Notes under the pieces: generated by a model | Seen by the model: only the letters and a program-made list of their open reading frames with translations | The model's database searches: none | Told to the model about the DNA's origin: nothing | Shown here: positions 20,936 through 28,106 of the stretch, in pieces | Numbering within the stretch: position 1 is the stretch's first letter | Layout: each line of letters opens with the position of its first letter | Position numbers and translations under genes: made by a program | NCBI GenBank assembly: GCA_035772405.1 | Contig: JAYKKM010000010.1 | Span: 186,001-250,000 of the forward strand | Origin: Chrysogorgia sp. JL179-B06 | Taxonomy: Eukaryota; Cnidaria; Anthozoa; Scleralcyonacea; Chrysogorgiidae | Direction: 5' to 3' | DNA length: 64,000 nt

Positions 20936-21325
20936 TTACTCTTTACGAAACATATATGTTTCTCCACCAACCACAAGACTTTTACCTTTTTTTATACGAT
21001 AAATAATAGATCCAGCGAAAAGTTTCAAACTGTTTGCTAGCTCGAATATACTTTTGTATTTTGTTTCTTCTCCAGTGTTCATATTTGTTTTAACTACAAT
21101 TTGAGCAGGTTTTCCACCTTTACAGTGATCATATCTTTTTGGTATTTCAACAGGTTCCATATTTAATGTTATTCTTATATCATTACAACTGCGTGCATTA
21201 CGTTTTATTTGAACTCCTCGTTCTCTAGCTATGTTCATTAATTCTAAAAAAGTCTGTCTGTTGTCCACTTGTTTCACTTGTTTTGGTTTTTGAATTTTGT
21301 TGAGTGATCCTTTTGGTCGTGTCAT
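20936..21325 (-). CDS. 129-aa probable DNA-binding protein
   Basis: ATG at 21325 directly follows the early box TATAATAAAGAG. The N-terminus TRPKGSLNK is AT-hook-like, followed by a basic stretch. The C-terminal third (SIFELANSLKLFAGSIIYRI) has the spacing of a small helix-turn-helix like the NUMOD1-type modules of homing endonucleases, ending in a Gly-rich strand. This suggests DNA binding, perhaps a regulator or replication accessory factor. It lies between PolB and two other early genes. The assignment is by motif style only. Confidence 0.65.
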   Translation of the reverse strand: MTRPKGSLNKIQKPKQVKQVDNRQTFLELMNIARERGVQIKRNARSCNDIRITLNMEPVEIPKRYDHCKGGKPAQIVVKTNMNTGEETKYKSIFELANSLKLFAGSIIYRIKKGKSLVVGGETYMFRKE

Positions 21326-21339
21326 CTCTTTATTATAGT
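21326..21339 (-). promoter_or_regulatory. Early start box
   Basis: Minus-strand ACTATAATAAAGAG directly before ATG at 21325. Core identical to those at 20775, 21830 and 22125. Confidence 0.75.
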
Positions 21340-21358
21340 ATGTTGTTTATGTGTTACT

Positions 21359-21829
21359 CTATTTGTTTAAGATAGTCAATTTCCCTAGTTTTAGTTGTAA
21401 GAATGATACATTCTCTTTGTTCGTGTAAACACCTGTGAGTACAACTTCTGCGTCTACCTTTAGATCACGAAGCTTTAACACGTCAGTTAGTTTGAGTTGC
21501 TCTCCTGATCCCTCGTTACAAATGTAAGACAATACCGGTTGTAGTTTAAGATACACCGTGTTCCCATAGGTACAAGCCTTGACCCTATCCACCTCCTCCA
21601 CTCCTTCTAACACATGTGTTTTAACTTGTCTGATAAAGTTAGTGAATATCTCAAGTTGGTCTCTGTTGAGTTTAAGTCCTATTGAGAACTTGTTCTCGTC
21701 AAATTTGCTTCTTTTAATTCCATCTGTGCAACAACCTTTGAGTTCGAGGGGTGTTGTTTCTATTACTATGTTTCCTCCTCCATATTTCTCGTTAGGTTTG
21801 AACTTGTGGATAACTAGTTTGTCACTCAT
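21359..21829 (-). CDS. 156-aa early protein, possible single-strand DNA-binding protein
   Basis: The frame is open back to 22039, but ATG at 21829 is chosen because it abuts the early box. The product is beta-rich with alternating hydrophobics (GNTVYLKLQPVLSYI; AEVVLTGVYT; VSFLQLKLGKLTIL), charged, with no membrane span. Size, predicted strands and its place in the replication cluster would fit an OB-fold ssDNA-binding protein, but no diagnostic motif proves that. The sequence upstream of 21829, between the two early boxes, contains poly-Lys/T-run low complexity and is not likely to be translated. Confidence 0.65.
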   Translation of the reverse strand: MSDKLVIHKFKPNEKYGGGNIVIETTPLELKGCCTDGIKRSKFDENKFSIGLKLNRDQLEIFTNFIRQVKTHVLEGVEEVDRVKACTYGNTVYLKLQPVLSYICNEGSGEQLKLTDVLKLRDLKVDAEVVLTGVYTNKENVSFLQLKLGKLTILNK

Positions 21830-21843
21830 CTCTTTATTATAAT
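21830..21843 (-). promoter_or_regulatory. Early start box
   Basis: Minus-strand ATTATAATAAAGAG directly before ATG at 21829. Confidence 0.75.
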
Positions 21844-21947
21844 GTATTTTTAAATGTTGTTTTTTTTTTTGTTTTTTTTTCAATTTGTTTAGAACATTGT
21901 TAAGAGTTAATTCGTATAGTTTTGTAACCATATGAATTAGTGGTTTC

Positions 21948-22124
21948 TCACCAACCGTCTGGGATGTCTTCGACGACTCGGTGGTCTTCGATACTGTCTG
22001 GGAGGTCTTTACCGGCAATGAACCAATGAAGTAAATCAAGAATACATGTCAAGTCTTCCTCGGTGTACTCTCCAGTGGTGTACTTGAGTACAACTCTCTC
22101 AACGAAACTTAAAGTGTCTACCAT
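21948..22124 (-). CDS. 58-aa acidic early protein
   Basis: ATG at 22124 directly after the early box, open for 58 codons to TGA at 21948. The sequence starts MVDTLSFVERVVLKY, has an amphipathic helix (EEDLTCILDLLHWFIAGKD) and an acidic tail. I recognise no family. The short frame would be ignored but for the conserved box at the exact start, which makes it a likely real gene and the first of the four-gene early cluster (22124, 21829, 21325, 20774). Confidence 0.6.
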   Translation of the reverse strand: MVDTLSFVERVVLKYTTGEYTEEDLTCILDLLHWFIAGKDLPDSIEDHRVVEDIPDGW

Positions 22125-22138
22125 CTCTTTATTATAAT
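22125..22138 (-). promoter_or_regulatory. Early start box
   Basis: Minus-strand ATTATAATAAAGAG directly before ATG at 22124; identical over 14 bases to the box at 21830. Confidence 0.75.
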
Positions 22139-22271
22139 GTGTTTTTAAATGTGTTTTTTTTAATTCGTTTTAGACTCGGTTTCTCCTGTTTCCAAACAGT
22201 GGTGTTTGGGAACTATGACTCTAGCTTAGAAAGTTACGATAGTGAAGATGACTAAAAATATTTTTAAGATC

Positions 22272-22292
22272 TTCATTCCAACAAGGAATGAA
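22272..22292. terminator. 3' hairpin of the 92-aa membrane protein gene
   Basis: TTCATTCC-AACAA-GGAATGAA, a perfect 8-bp stem starting 15 bases past the stop of 22307-22585. Confidence 0.6.
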
Positions 22293-22306
22293 TATCAAGA
22301 GACTAC

Positions 22307-22585
22307 TTACAATCCACTTACGTCTGACTCCTTACTAGTACTCGAAGCCTTGGCACTTGACTTTTGAACCACTATTGGTTTTTGGTAGTTAACAATGACC
22401 TGGTTGACGAGACCACCACCAACTAGTCCTAAGACAGTTGCACCGGACATTTTGACCCAGTACTTCCAACCACGTTTTCCAATGTTTCCTTTTGTGGCTA
22501 GTTGTTGTGCAGCCAACACACTCGAACTTATAACTGAATACTTGGTTATGTTCTCCTTTGACACGTACTTAGTTATATCTTCCAT
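22307..22585 (-). CDS. 92-aa single-span membrane protein
   Basis: ATG at 22585 overlaps a late-type box (TTAATAAATG on the minus strand). Residues about 1-42 are polar/basic, residues about 48-67 (GATVLGLVGGGLVNQVIV) form a glycine-rich hydrophobic span, and the tail is Ser/Lys-rich. A perfect hairpin follows the stop. It belongs to the set of small membrane proteins of this element, probably a virion membrane or vertex component by analogy with PRD1-lineage viruses. No family recognised. Confidence 0.65.
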   Translation of the reverse strand: MEDITKYVSKENITKYSVISSSVLAAQQLATKGNIGKRGWKYWVKMSGATVLGLVGGGLVNQVIVNYQKPIVVQKSSAKASSTSKESDVSGL

Positions 22586-22590
22586 TTATT
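22583..22590 (-). promoter_or_regulatory. Late start box
   Basis: Minus-strand AATAAATG; the box runs into the start codon. Confidence 0.5.
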
Positions 22591-22604
22591 AACACGGACC
22601 AAAA

Positions 22605-22620
22605 CTAGGTACATACCTAG
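22605..22620. terminator. Hairpin overlapping the stop of the 174-aa gene
   Basis: CTAGGT-ACAT-ACCTAG; the stop codon (22617-22619) is inside the 3' arm. Confidence 0.5.
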
Positions 22621-23141
22621 AGGTCGTTGACTAGTGTATGGGTTGGTTTCGACTTTGTAGACTTGGTTGTCTTGACTTGTTTAGTGTCCTTGTTCAACAT
22701 CTTACCACCAACCAACGAAAGTGTAACCACAGTTGCTGTAGTCACAATACCTATCAACCAACCAAGGGATATATCATTATCGACTAGATTAGGAGTGTGT
22801 GGTGTTTCCTTAACTACCGGCTGTTTCGGCCGGTCACTCTCATCATCTCTAGCCTCAGTCTCTTTGACAGATCTACAGATAAGAGGACTCGACATTTTGT
22901 CGTCACGTAGATCTTCGAGCCCAACTTCGCTCTCATCTATATCACAACCCTTCATCTTCTCTTTGGCACTACTAACGTAGATGATGTCATCTATGAGTTT
23001 ACCACGTGTGTTTCGTGTGTACTTGGTTCTTGATGTGGTACCTTTAATACCTAAGTTTACAGCTCTTGCTTTGAGTTCCTTGAGAGACATGTCTCTAAGA
23101 CCTTTGGTGTCGTCACTACTCATTGCTTCGTTTGAGTTCAT
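22617..23141 (-). CDS. 174-aa protein: SAP-like N-terminus and C-terminal membrane span
   Basis: Residues about 17-55 (LKELKARAVNLGIKG, then KYTRNTRGKLIDDI) have the helix-loop-helix spacing of a SAP-like DNA-binding motif. The same pattern recurs in the genes at 24278, 24411 and 25403. The middle is acidic. Residues about 126-146 (GWLIGIVTTATVVTLSLVGG) are a hydrophobic span, followed by a Lys-rich tail. The late box AAATAAAATG ends in its start codon. It may link viral DNA to an internal membrane; that role is inferred from domain layout only. Confidence 0.65.
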   Translation of the reverse strand: MNSNEAMSSDDTKGLRDMSLKELKARAVNLGIKGTTSRTKYTRNTRGKLIDDIIYVSSAKEKMKGCDIDESEVGLEDLRDDKMSSPLICRSVKETEARDDESDRPKQPVVKETPHTPNLVDNDISLGWLIGIVTTATVVTLSLVGGKMLNKDTKQVKTTKSTKSKPTHTLVNDL

Positions 23142-23148
23142 TTTATTT
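23139..23148 (-). promoter_or_regulatory. Late start box
   Basis: Minus-strand AAATAAAATG at the 174-aa gene start. Confidence 0.55.
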
Positions 23149-23150
23149 GT

Positions 23151-23195
23151 ACCTCAAAGGTGTATACCTCAAAGGTGTATACAACAAAAGTGTAT
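23151..23195 (+). repeat. Three 15-bp tandem units in a divergent promoter
   Basis: ACCTCAAAGGTGTAT twice, then ACAACAAAAGTGTAT, between the divergent starts at 23141 and 23235. They may be transcription-factor sites or chance expansion. Confidence 0.6.
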
Positions 23196-23207
23196 CCTAA
23201 TAAAGTG
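23196..23207 (+). promoter_or_regulatory. Late-type box upstream of the coiled-coil gene
   Basis: CCTAATAAAGTG, 27 bases before ATG at 23235. The longer spacing than in other late genes is unusual. Confidence 0.4.
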
Positions 23208-23234
23208 CAAGCATTGTCGTTACTACTATCTGAC

Positions 23235-23585
23235 ATGTTGTTTTCGAAGTTACAAGACGACAAGTACCTCAAAGAGACAAAGAGACACAACGAGAGAATG
23301 GCCACACTAGAAGAGGAACGTATCAAATGGGACCAAAATATCGTCAAAGAACAACTCGAACACACTCGAAAGCAGGAGAAGCGTAGTGATGCAAAACAAG
23401 AGCAAGCCAATGATCGGTCAACACTAAGTGAACTCCTAGCGCAACGAGACATAGTTAATAGTCGGGTTCAAAGTGAGCTCGAGACACATAAGAACAAGAA
23501 CCCGTACTACCTTACAACAGATCTCGTAGTGACTGGAGCTATCGTGTATGGTGGCTACCGTATGTATAGAAGACTAAGTAACTAA
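23235..23585 (+). CDS. 116-aa coiled-coil protein with C-terminal membrane span, shared with element A
   Basis: The first ATG in frame is at 23235; the frame is open upstream to about 23160 without an ATG. Residues about 10-80 are highly charged with heptad spacing, a probable coiled coil. Residues about 93-110 (LTTDLVVTGAIVYGGYRMY) are a hydrophobic span before a basic end. The FSKL then KRHN motif at the N-terminus matches the element A protein at 2117-2515, so this is likely a conserved structural gene of the group. Convergent with the next gene across a 10-bp hairpin. Confidence 0.65.
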   Translation: MLFSKLQDDKYLKETKRHNERMATLEEERIKWDQNIVKEQLEHTRKQEKRSDAKQEQANDRSTLSELLAQRDIVNSRVQSELETHKNKNPYYLTTDLVVTGAIVYGGYRMYRRLSN

Positions 23586-23607
23586 GTGACTAGTTGTGAA
23601 AGAGAGA

Positions 23608-23632
23608 TTTGTATACATCTGGTGTATACAAA
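23608..23632. terminator. Shared hairpin at a convergent gene junction
   Basis: TTTGTATACA-TCTGG-TGTATACAAA, a perfect 10-bp stem with a 5-base loop, midway between gene ends at 23585 (plus) and 23646 (minus). It can form in transcripts from both strands. Confidence 0.7.
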
Positions 23633-23645
23633 TACCGTTAGACTC

Positions 23646-24278
23646 TCAACTACATGGAAACATCGTAGCGTTATCTAGTTTTCGTCGTATCTCACATTCT
23701 CTGTTCGTTAGTCCAAGATCACACTCAAACCCACATAGGTTATGTTTACTAGGGAAACTAGGTTTGTACTCACTAAGTTTTGGTTCGGTGGTTTTGGTAC
23801 TCAAACACTCAAACTTTTTGTTCTCCTTAGTCTCTCTTTTGAACTTAGCGTAGAGGTAGCCACCGCCAACGACACCAGCGACCAAACAAACAAACCCTCC
23901 GGATAGTGTGCGTAACAACGTAGACCCACTGCGAGACTCTAACTCTCTCTTGCGACGCTCACGGAAGTACTCGCTATAGTCTGAGTGGTCTTCGCTAGGA
24001 TCCGAGTCGTCGTCGCTGTATTCGCGGTCATCTTCGCAACCCTCACTTACCTTGTAGTTCTCTCTATCTTCTGGTCTAGGTGGTCCCACTTCGTCTACTC
24101 CATAGTCACTCGTTGTCTTTTGATGTGATGGTTGTTGTAGACGTAGAACTACTCTCTCCACCAACTCTTCCTTGTCTTCCAGTGTGTAGTCACGAACACA
24201 GTACACACCATTGTCCACAGCCATCTTTTTTAACTCTCGAAGAGGTGCTCTTCGTACTTTTCTCTCACTTACGCTCAT
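23646..24278 (-). CDS. 210-aa protein: SAP-like N-terminus, acidic linker, membrane span
   Basis: The start at 24278 (MSVSERK) is preferred; an in-frame ATG at 24290 adds four residues. Residues about 14-45 (PLRELKKMAVDNGV, then DYTLEDKEELVERV) match the SAP-like pattern of the 23141 gene. The middle is strongly acidic (DDREYSDDDSDPSEDHSDY). Residues about 122-142 (GGFVCLVAGVVGGGYLYAKF) are a hydrophobic span. The start overlaps the end of the 48-aa gene by 14 bases, so the two are probably on one transcript. Confidence 0.65.
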   Translation of the reverse strand: MSVSERKVRRAPLRELKKMAVDNGVYCVRDYTLEDKEELVERVVLRLQQPSHQKTTSDYGVDEVGPPRPEDRENYKVSEGCEDDREYSDDDSDPSEDHSDYSEYFRERRKRELESRSGSTLLRTLSGGFVCLVAGVVGGGYLYAKFKRETKENKKFECLSTKTTEPKLSEYKPSFPSKHNLCGFECDLGLTNRECEIRRKLDNATMFPCS

Positions 24279-24411
24279 GTTTTTCCACAAGACTCTCTAA
24301 ATCCTCGATGTTTCTTCTAGTGTACTTTCTGTTAGTATGTGTTACACCAGGAATGCCTAACTTAGATCCTGCATCTACTAGTTCTTGTTTTGTTCTTGTG
24401 TGTTTGAACAT
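24265..24411 (-). CDS. 48-aa stand-alone SAP-like protein
   Basis: ATG at 24411 follows GATAAAAGG (late-type box). 48 codons to TGA at 24265. Nearly the whole product is one SAP-like unit (KQELVDAGSKLGIPG, then KYTRRNIEDLESLVE), matching the N-terminal domains of its neighbours. The basic, lysine-rich ends fit DNA binding. It overlaps the next gene by 14 bases. Confidence 0.6.
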   Translation of the reverse strand: MFKHTRTKQELVDAGSKLGIPGVTHTNRKYTRRNIEDLESLVEKHERK

Positions 24412-24420
24412 CCTTTTATC
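24409..24420 (-). promoter_or_regulatory. Late start box
   Basis: Minus-strand GATAAAAGGATG at the start of the 48-aa gene. Confidence 0.45.
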
Positions 24421-24431
24421 ATGTTACCTAA

Positions 24432-24938
24432 AAAGCAACGTGGTTGTGAACGAGAACAACATTCACGTTGGTAAGAACAACAACATCATAATGTATGGTA
24501 GAACAACGAGAACGTGTATTTGAAAGCAACGTGGTTGTGAACGAGAACAACATTCACGTTGGTAAGAACAACAACATCATAATGTATGGTAGAACAACGA
24601 GAACGTGTATTTGAAAGCAACGTGGTTGTGAACGAGAACAACATTCACGTTGGTAAGAACAACAACATCATAATGTATGGTAGAACAACGAGAACGTGTA
24701 TTTGAAAGCAACGTGGTTGTGAACGAGAACAACATTCACGTTGGTAAGAACAACAACATCATAATGTATGGTAGAACAACGAGAACGTGTATTTGAAAGC
24801 AACGTGGTTGTGAACGAGAACAACATTCACGTTGGTAAGAACAACAACATCATAATGTATGGTAGAACAACGAGAACGTGTATTTGAAAGCAACGTGGTT
24901 GTGAACGAGAACAACATTCACGTTGGTAAGAACAACAA
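24432..24938 (+). repeat. 91-bp tandem repeat, 5.6 copies, each with a hairpin
   Basis: Units start at 24432, 24523, 24614, 24705, 24796 and 24887 (the last is truncated) and are identical by eye. Each contains an inverted pair CAACGTG / CACGTTG with an inner GTTGT / ACAAC pair. The unit length is not a multiple of three, so it is not coding. It lies between the 48-aa gene and the 25014-25403 gene, the largest non-coding gap of element B. Confidence 0.9.
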
Positions 24939-24972
24939 GGTTGTGTGGTCGAAAGCAACAAAGATACGTTAT

Positions 24973-25000
24973 GTAGCCAAACTCAAAAAGGTTTGGTTAC
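24973..25000. terminator. 3' hairpin of the 129-aa SAP-like gene
   Basis: GTAGCCAAAC-TCAAAAAG-GTTTGGTTAC, 9 of 10 pairs matched, starting 14 bases past the stop of 25014-25403. Confidence 0.6.
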
Positions 25001-25013
25001 AAACAACTCTACT

Positions 25014-25403
25014 CTAAGACTCGTCATCGCTTGACAAGTCAAACACTCTTACACCTATCTCATCTAGTACAGCTTTGATCTTATAGAGTTCTTCCATTAG
25101 TCTATCACCAGACTCTACGAAATCTTCTTCAATGAGTGTGGTCACCATCTCATCTCTCATAGACTCCGACACGTCCGACGACATCTTACCACCACATTTT
25201 CGAACACTGTCTCGTAGATATTTCAGTGGTTTGTCAGCAAACACAATACGTTCTGGACTCGTTTGTAGTCTCACAAATATCTCAGACTCTAAGTGATGTC
25301 TCGTCGACACAGTGTACTTACTATAGCTACTCGCACCACGTATGTGAAGTCTTTGTCCGTACCATCTTAACTCGCTCATAGTCATCTCTGTTAACAGTTT
25401 CAT
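25014..25403 (-). CDS. 129-aa SAP-like protein next to the capsid gene
   Basis: ATG at 25403 follows GAATAAACA (late-type box). Residues about 8-45 (TMSELRWYGQRLHIRGA, then KYTVSTRHHLESEI) give a fourth copy of the SAP-like pattern. The C-terminal half is acidic and helical with no membrane span. In adenoviruses and many adintoviruses the gene after the hexon is the protease; this product has no visible His/Cys catalytic pattern, so it is not that. A hairpin follows its stop. Confidence 0.6.
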   Translation of the reverse strand: MKLLTEMTMSELRWYGQRLHIRGASSYSKYTVSTRHHLESEIFVRLQTSPERIVFADKPLKYLRDSVRKCGGKMSSDVSESMRDEMVTTLIEEDFVESGDRLMEELYKIKAVLDEIGVRVFDLSSDDES

Positions 25404-25412
25404 TGTTTATTC
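25401..25412 (-). promoter_or_regulatory. Late start box
   Basis: Minus-strand GAATAAACAATG; the 30302 gene has the same AAACAATG ending. Confidence 0.5.
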
Positions 25413-25446
25413 AACAACGAAACTCAAGAACTTACCTGTTTTCATA

Positions 25447-25465
25447 CTTGTGTTCAAACCACAAG
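25447..25465. terminator. Hairpin around the capsid gene stop codon
   Basis: CTTGTG-TTCAAAC-CACAAG, a perfect 6-bp stem with the capsid stop codon in its loop. Confidence 0.5.
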
Positions 25466-26690
25466 AGAGATCATTCCCTTTGTACTCATGTTCAAAATGG
25501 CGTCGTATGCAGTGTAAACATGACATCTAATATCCTCTTCAGGAGACATGTCAGGATCTCTTTGAATCTCAAGAACTATGTCAGAACCACCTAGTGTGTT
25601 ACGCCCATTACCATACTCGTCAGGAGCGAATGTAGATCTTAGATCAACACACAACGCGAACATGTTACCACAGAAGAATTCGTGTGGTTTCATGTGACCA
25701 CTGAATGTTTTACGTGCCTCTGTGAGTAGGTCAACTGTCTTAATACCTGTGTTGTAGACAGCTCCTGGAACACTCTTAGCAGTTATGTTGACACAACTAA
25801 TACCAGGAAACACAAACTCCTCTGAACCACTACGTTTGACCTTTGTGAATAACATGATGATCTGGTTCAAACAACGTTTAGACACATTAATATTCTCATT
25901 GACTAGCATGTTGTCTTTAGACCACAATATCTGATGTAACCAAGACAAGCCTTTAAATGGTAAGCTCTTACCCTCTGTGTACTGTTTGACAACAAGATCA
26001 CGTAAGTTAGGTGAACTAATGATATCGTACTCCACTTCCACAGAGCTTAGACTGTAAGAACCCTTGGACAACACCTTACTTGGGTCAGCGAGAACTAAGG
26101 TGAATTCCAGATTCTCAAGGTTAGCACTTGGCACCATGATACCTTGATCTGATATGATCTTACCAATTGGGATCTTCTGATGTTTGAACACCTTTGGACA
26201 ACTTTTGAACGATCACTTTACACTGAGGTGTGTCTTCCTCACTACCTTTCACACACCCATTACCTCTAAGAAGCTCGTCACAAATACCAAACTCAGTTAA
26301 CTCTTCTCTTGCTCTTTGACTCAACCACAAGTCAGAGTAAGTCCTCATTAGGTTCTCGTGTGCGTTGTCGTACAACGTCTCACCACCAATGGATACAATA
26401 AGTCTCTGAACAAGGTTAGCAGACAAGTTGTTGAACAACTTTGCATCAGGATCTGTACGTGAGAATACAAACCTAAGATTAATACTGTTAGGGTCAATAG
26501 GGTGAGTTGCACCCAGATCACCTAGTCTAATGTTTACATCCTCTCCTGGTTGGTGGTAACTTGGATTGTGTGTTATCACATACTTAGTCCTTGTTCCACG
26601 TAGTTGTGGGTCAGATCTTGACAACCACGAGAATCTAGGGTTCTGATCACTTGTTGAGTGTCTTGTTCTTTGAACTTTGGTAGACTTCAT
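25454..26690 (-). pseudogene. Major capsid protein (hexon, double jelly roll), broken by one frame shift
   Basis: The N-terminal frame is 26690-26160 and the C-terminal frame is open from about 26200 to 25454; together about 410 residues. A one-base shift lies near 26190-26200, in a short A run. The N-terminal part has the signature order of Polinton/adintovirus capsids: a G-D-L-G loop, then SINLRFVF, NNLSANLVQRLIVSIGGETL and SDLWLSQRAREEL. This is the first jelly roll (V1). It would form trimeric capsomers of the icosahedral shell. A late box lies upstream and a hairpin spans the stop. Its neighbour is the basic core-like gene, as in the adenovirus order of core, pVI and hexon. Only one small lesion, so possibly an assembly error. 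Confidence 0.85.
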
Positions 26691-26705
26691 TCTTTACTTT
26701 ATTAG
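26688..26705 (-). promoter_or_regulatory. Late start box of the capsid gene
   Basis: Minus-strand CTAATAAAGTAAAGAATG; TAATAAA lies 7 bases before the start codon. Confidence 0.55.
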
Positions 26706-26721
26706 TAAGGGATGATATTAG

Positions 26722-26737
26722 GTACCAACGATGGTAC
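26722..26737. terminator. 3' hairpin of the basic core-like gene
   Basis: GTACCA-ACGA-TGGTAC, a perfect 6-bp stem just past the stop of 26742-27215. Confidence 0.5.
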
Positions 26738-26741
26738 GTAC

Positions 26742-27215
26742 TCATAAGACCTTATTTACAAACCAACCACCAACACCAACGAGTGCGATGGTTCCCACAT
26801 TCTCAGACAGAAAACCAAGACCATTCGCAAACACATCAGCACCTGTACCTACAGCTCTAACTAACAAACCAGCTGTGTCACCAAGACCATCAGCGATGTT
26901 GAAGATATTCTCTCCCATCTTTTGAACACTCTCAGACGCCTTCTCTAGAAACTCTTTAGGCATAACAGCTATAACAGTACCAATTGTGGCTGCCGCAAGA
27001 ACCCCTTTTTGTAATGTCTTGTTCTTGACAGTCTTTTTTAGATATTTCTTTGTCTTTGATCCAGGTCTATACTTCTTGTACCAAGGCCTCTTAGAGTACT
27101 TACTAACAACGTTAACCTTTGGTCTAGTAAGTTGGCTACGAATAGCCTTACGTTGACTCATGGGATACTTAGACATACGTCTTCTTAATTTGGACCTGGA
27201 TTTGTACCCTTTCAT
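26742..27215 (-). CDS. 157-aa basic virion protein, core (pX/pVI)-like by position
   Basis: Residues 1-65 are extremely Arg/Lys-rich (KSRSKLRRRMSKY; KKYRPGSKTKKYLKK), suited to DNA condensation. They are followed by a short hydrophobic helix (GVLAAATIGTVIAVM), an amphipathic region (EKASESVQKMGENIFNIADG) and a C-terminal hydrophobic helix (TIALVGVGGWFVNKVL). It lies directly upstream of the capsid gene, where adenoviruses and adintoviruses carry the core pX and membrane-lytic pVI genes. The combination of basic and amphipathic parts would fit either or a fusion of both. The position argument is inference. Its start is 18 bases from the divergent start at 27234. Confidence 0.7.
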   Translation of the reverse strand: MKGYKSRSKLRRRMSKYPMSQRKAIRSQLTRPKVNVVSKYSKRPWYKKYRPGSKTKKYLKKTVKNKTLQKGVLAAATIGTVIAVMPKEFLEKASESVQKMGENIFNIADGLGDTAGLLVRAVGTGADVFANGLGFLSENVGTIALVGVGGWFVNKVL

Positions 27216-27233
27216 TTTATCTTGAATAAAAGA
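27216..27233. promoter_or_regulatory. 18-bp bidirectional late promoter
   Basis: The whole space between the divergent start codons. Plus strand: GAATAAAAGA before ATG at 27234. Minus strand: AAGATAAA before ATG at 27215. Each strand has its own ATAAA box. Confidence 0.6.
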
Positions 27234-28106
27234 ATGCTGACGATAAGCACAGACGGTAAACTAAAGACCACAAAGAACACACCTGACTCAAAGACGATCA
27301 TCAAAGGGTCGTTCGACTACAACCCTCTAGAACCTAAGATTACACTACCTACATCAGACAAGACACTACCACCACTCCAACTAAGACTTAAGATCTACAG
27401 TGTCCCCAAAGCCACTTGGAAGTGTGATGAGAAACCTAGTTTAGACTTGGATAACATGTACTTTAGGTCTATAGCTGCTATGTATGCCTCGACAACTAAG
27501 TGTGGTGTATGTACCCACCACCTGGACAACACGTCTGTTGGTGGGTTGTTGAAGTACCACGTGGCTCTAAGTTTTCACCTCATGATGGAGAACCCAGGAC
27601 TACTCAAAGACGCACTCAACCCAACAGACATCGAAGTCATTCTTAGTAACATCCCAACTAAGAAAATACTATGGGAAACAAGAATCTCTAGAGTCACCGA
27701 AGACCCAACAAAGTGGATTACAAGGGAGAAAAAGGACAAGACAAAGAGAAACATAGAGCTAGTGTACAACGACCCATACTACTCTAAGATCAAGTACGAA
27801 CAACTTGTTAGTTACGAAACACACCCTATGGACTACAAGAAGATGATCCACACTAACTCAGACGGAATAACCAAGTACGGTGTAACTAAGATCACCGACT
27901 CCATTCTAACTATGATATACTGTGTACTGCTAGCACAGGGTAAGACTGGGTTTCCCATCACAAGTAATGTGGACATTGGAATGGTCCAACTCACACAAGC
28001 AGAGTTCAAGAGGTTACACAACGTTCGTGTCAACAGTGGTGTGTTGACTCAGACTGTGAGAGACAAGTACAAGAGCTGCGATGGGTTTAATAGTTCAAAA
28101 GACTAA
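27234..28106 (+). CDS. 290-aa structural protein candidate (possible penton/minor capsid)
   Basis: The start at 27234 is chosen from the late box just before it; the frame is open four codons further upstream without an ATG. The product is soluble, beta-rich in the first third, has an HH and Cys cluster (KCGVCTHHLDNTSVGG) and helices later. It shows no catalytic motif that I recognise. It lies between the core/capsid genes and the packaging ATPase, where Polintons usually keep the penton (single jelly roll) gene, and the length fits. That identification rests on position and size only. Its end overlaps the next frame by 26 bases. Confidence 0.6.
   Translation: MLTISTDGKLKTTKNTPDSKTIIKGSFDYNPLEPKITLPTSDKTLPPLQLRLKIYSVPKATWKCDEKPSLDLDNMYFRSIAAMYASTTKCGVCTHHLDNTSVGGLLKYHVALSFHLMMENPGLLKDALNPTDIEVILSNIPTKKILWETRISRVTEDPTKWITREKKDKTKRNIELVYNDPYYSKIKYEQLVSYETHPMDYKKMIHTNSDGITKYGVTKITDSILTMIYCVLLAQGKTGFPITSNVDIGMVQLTQAEFKRLHNVRVNSGVLTQTVRDKYKSCDGFNSSKD

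Noticed and set aside
24432..24938. CRISPR array
   Set aside because: The 91-bp units are directly adjacent and identical, with no unique spacers, inside a eukaryotic virus-like element.
25014..25403. Adenain-type protease after the capsid gene
   Set aside because: Position fits adenovirus order, but the product has no His...Asp/Glu...Cys pattern and instead carries a SAP-like motif.
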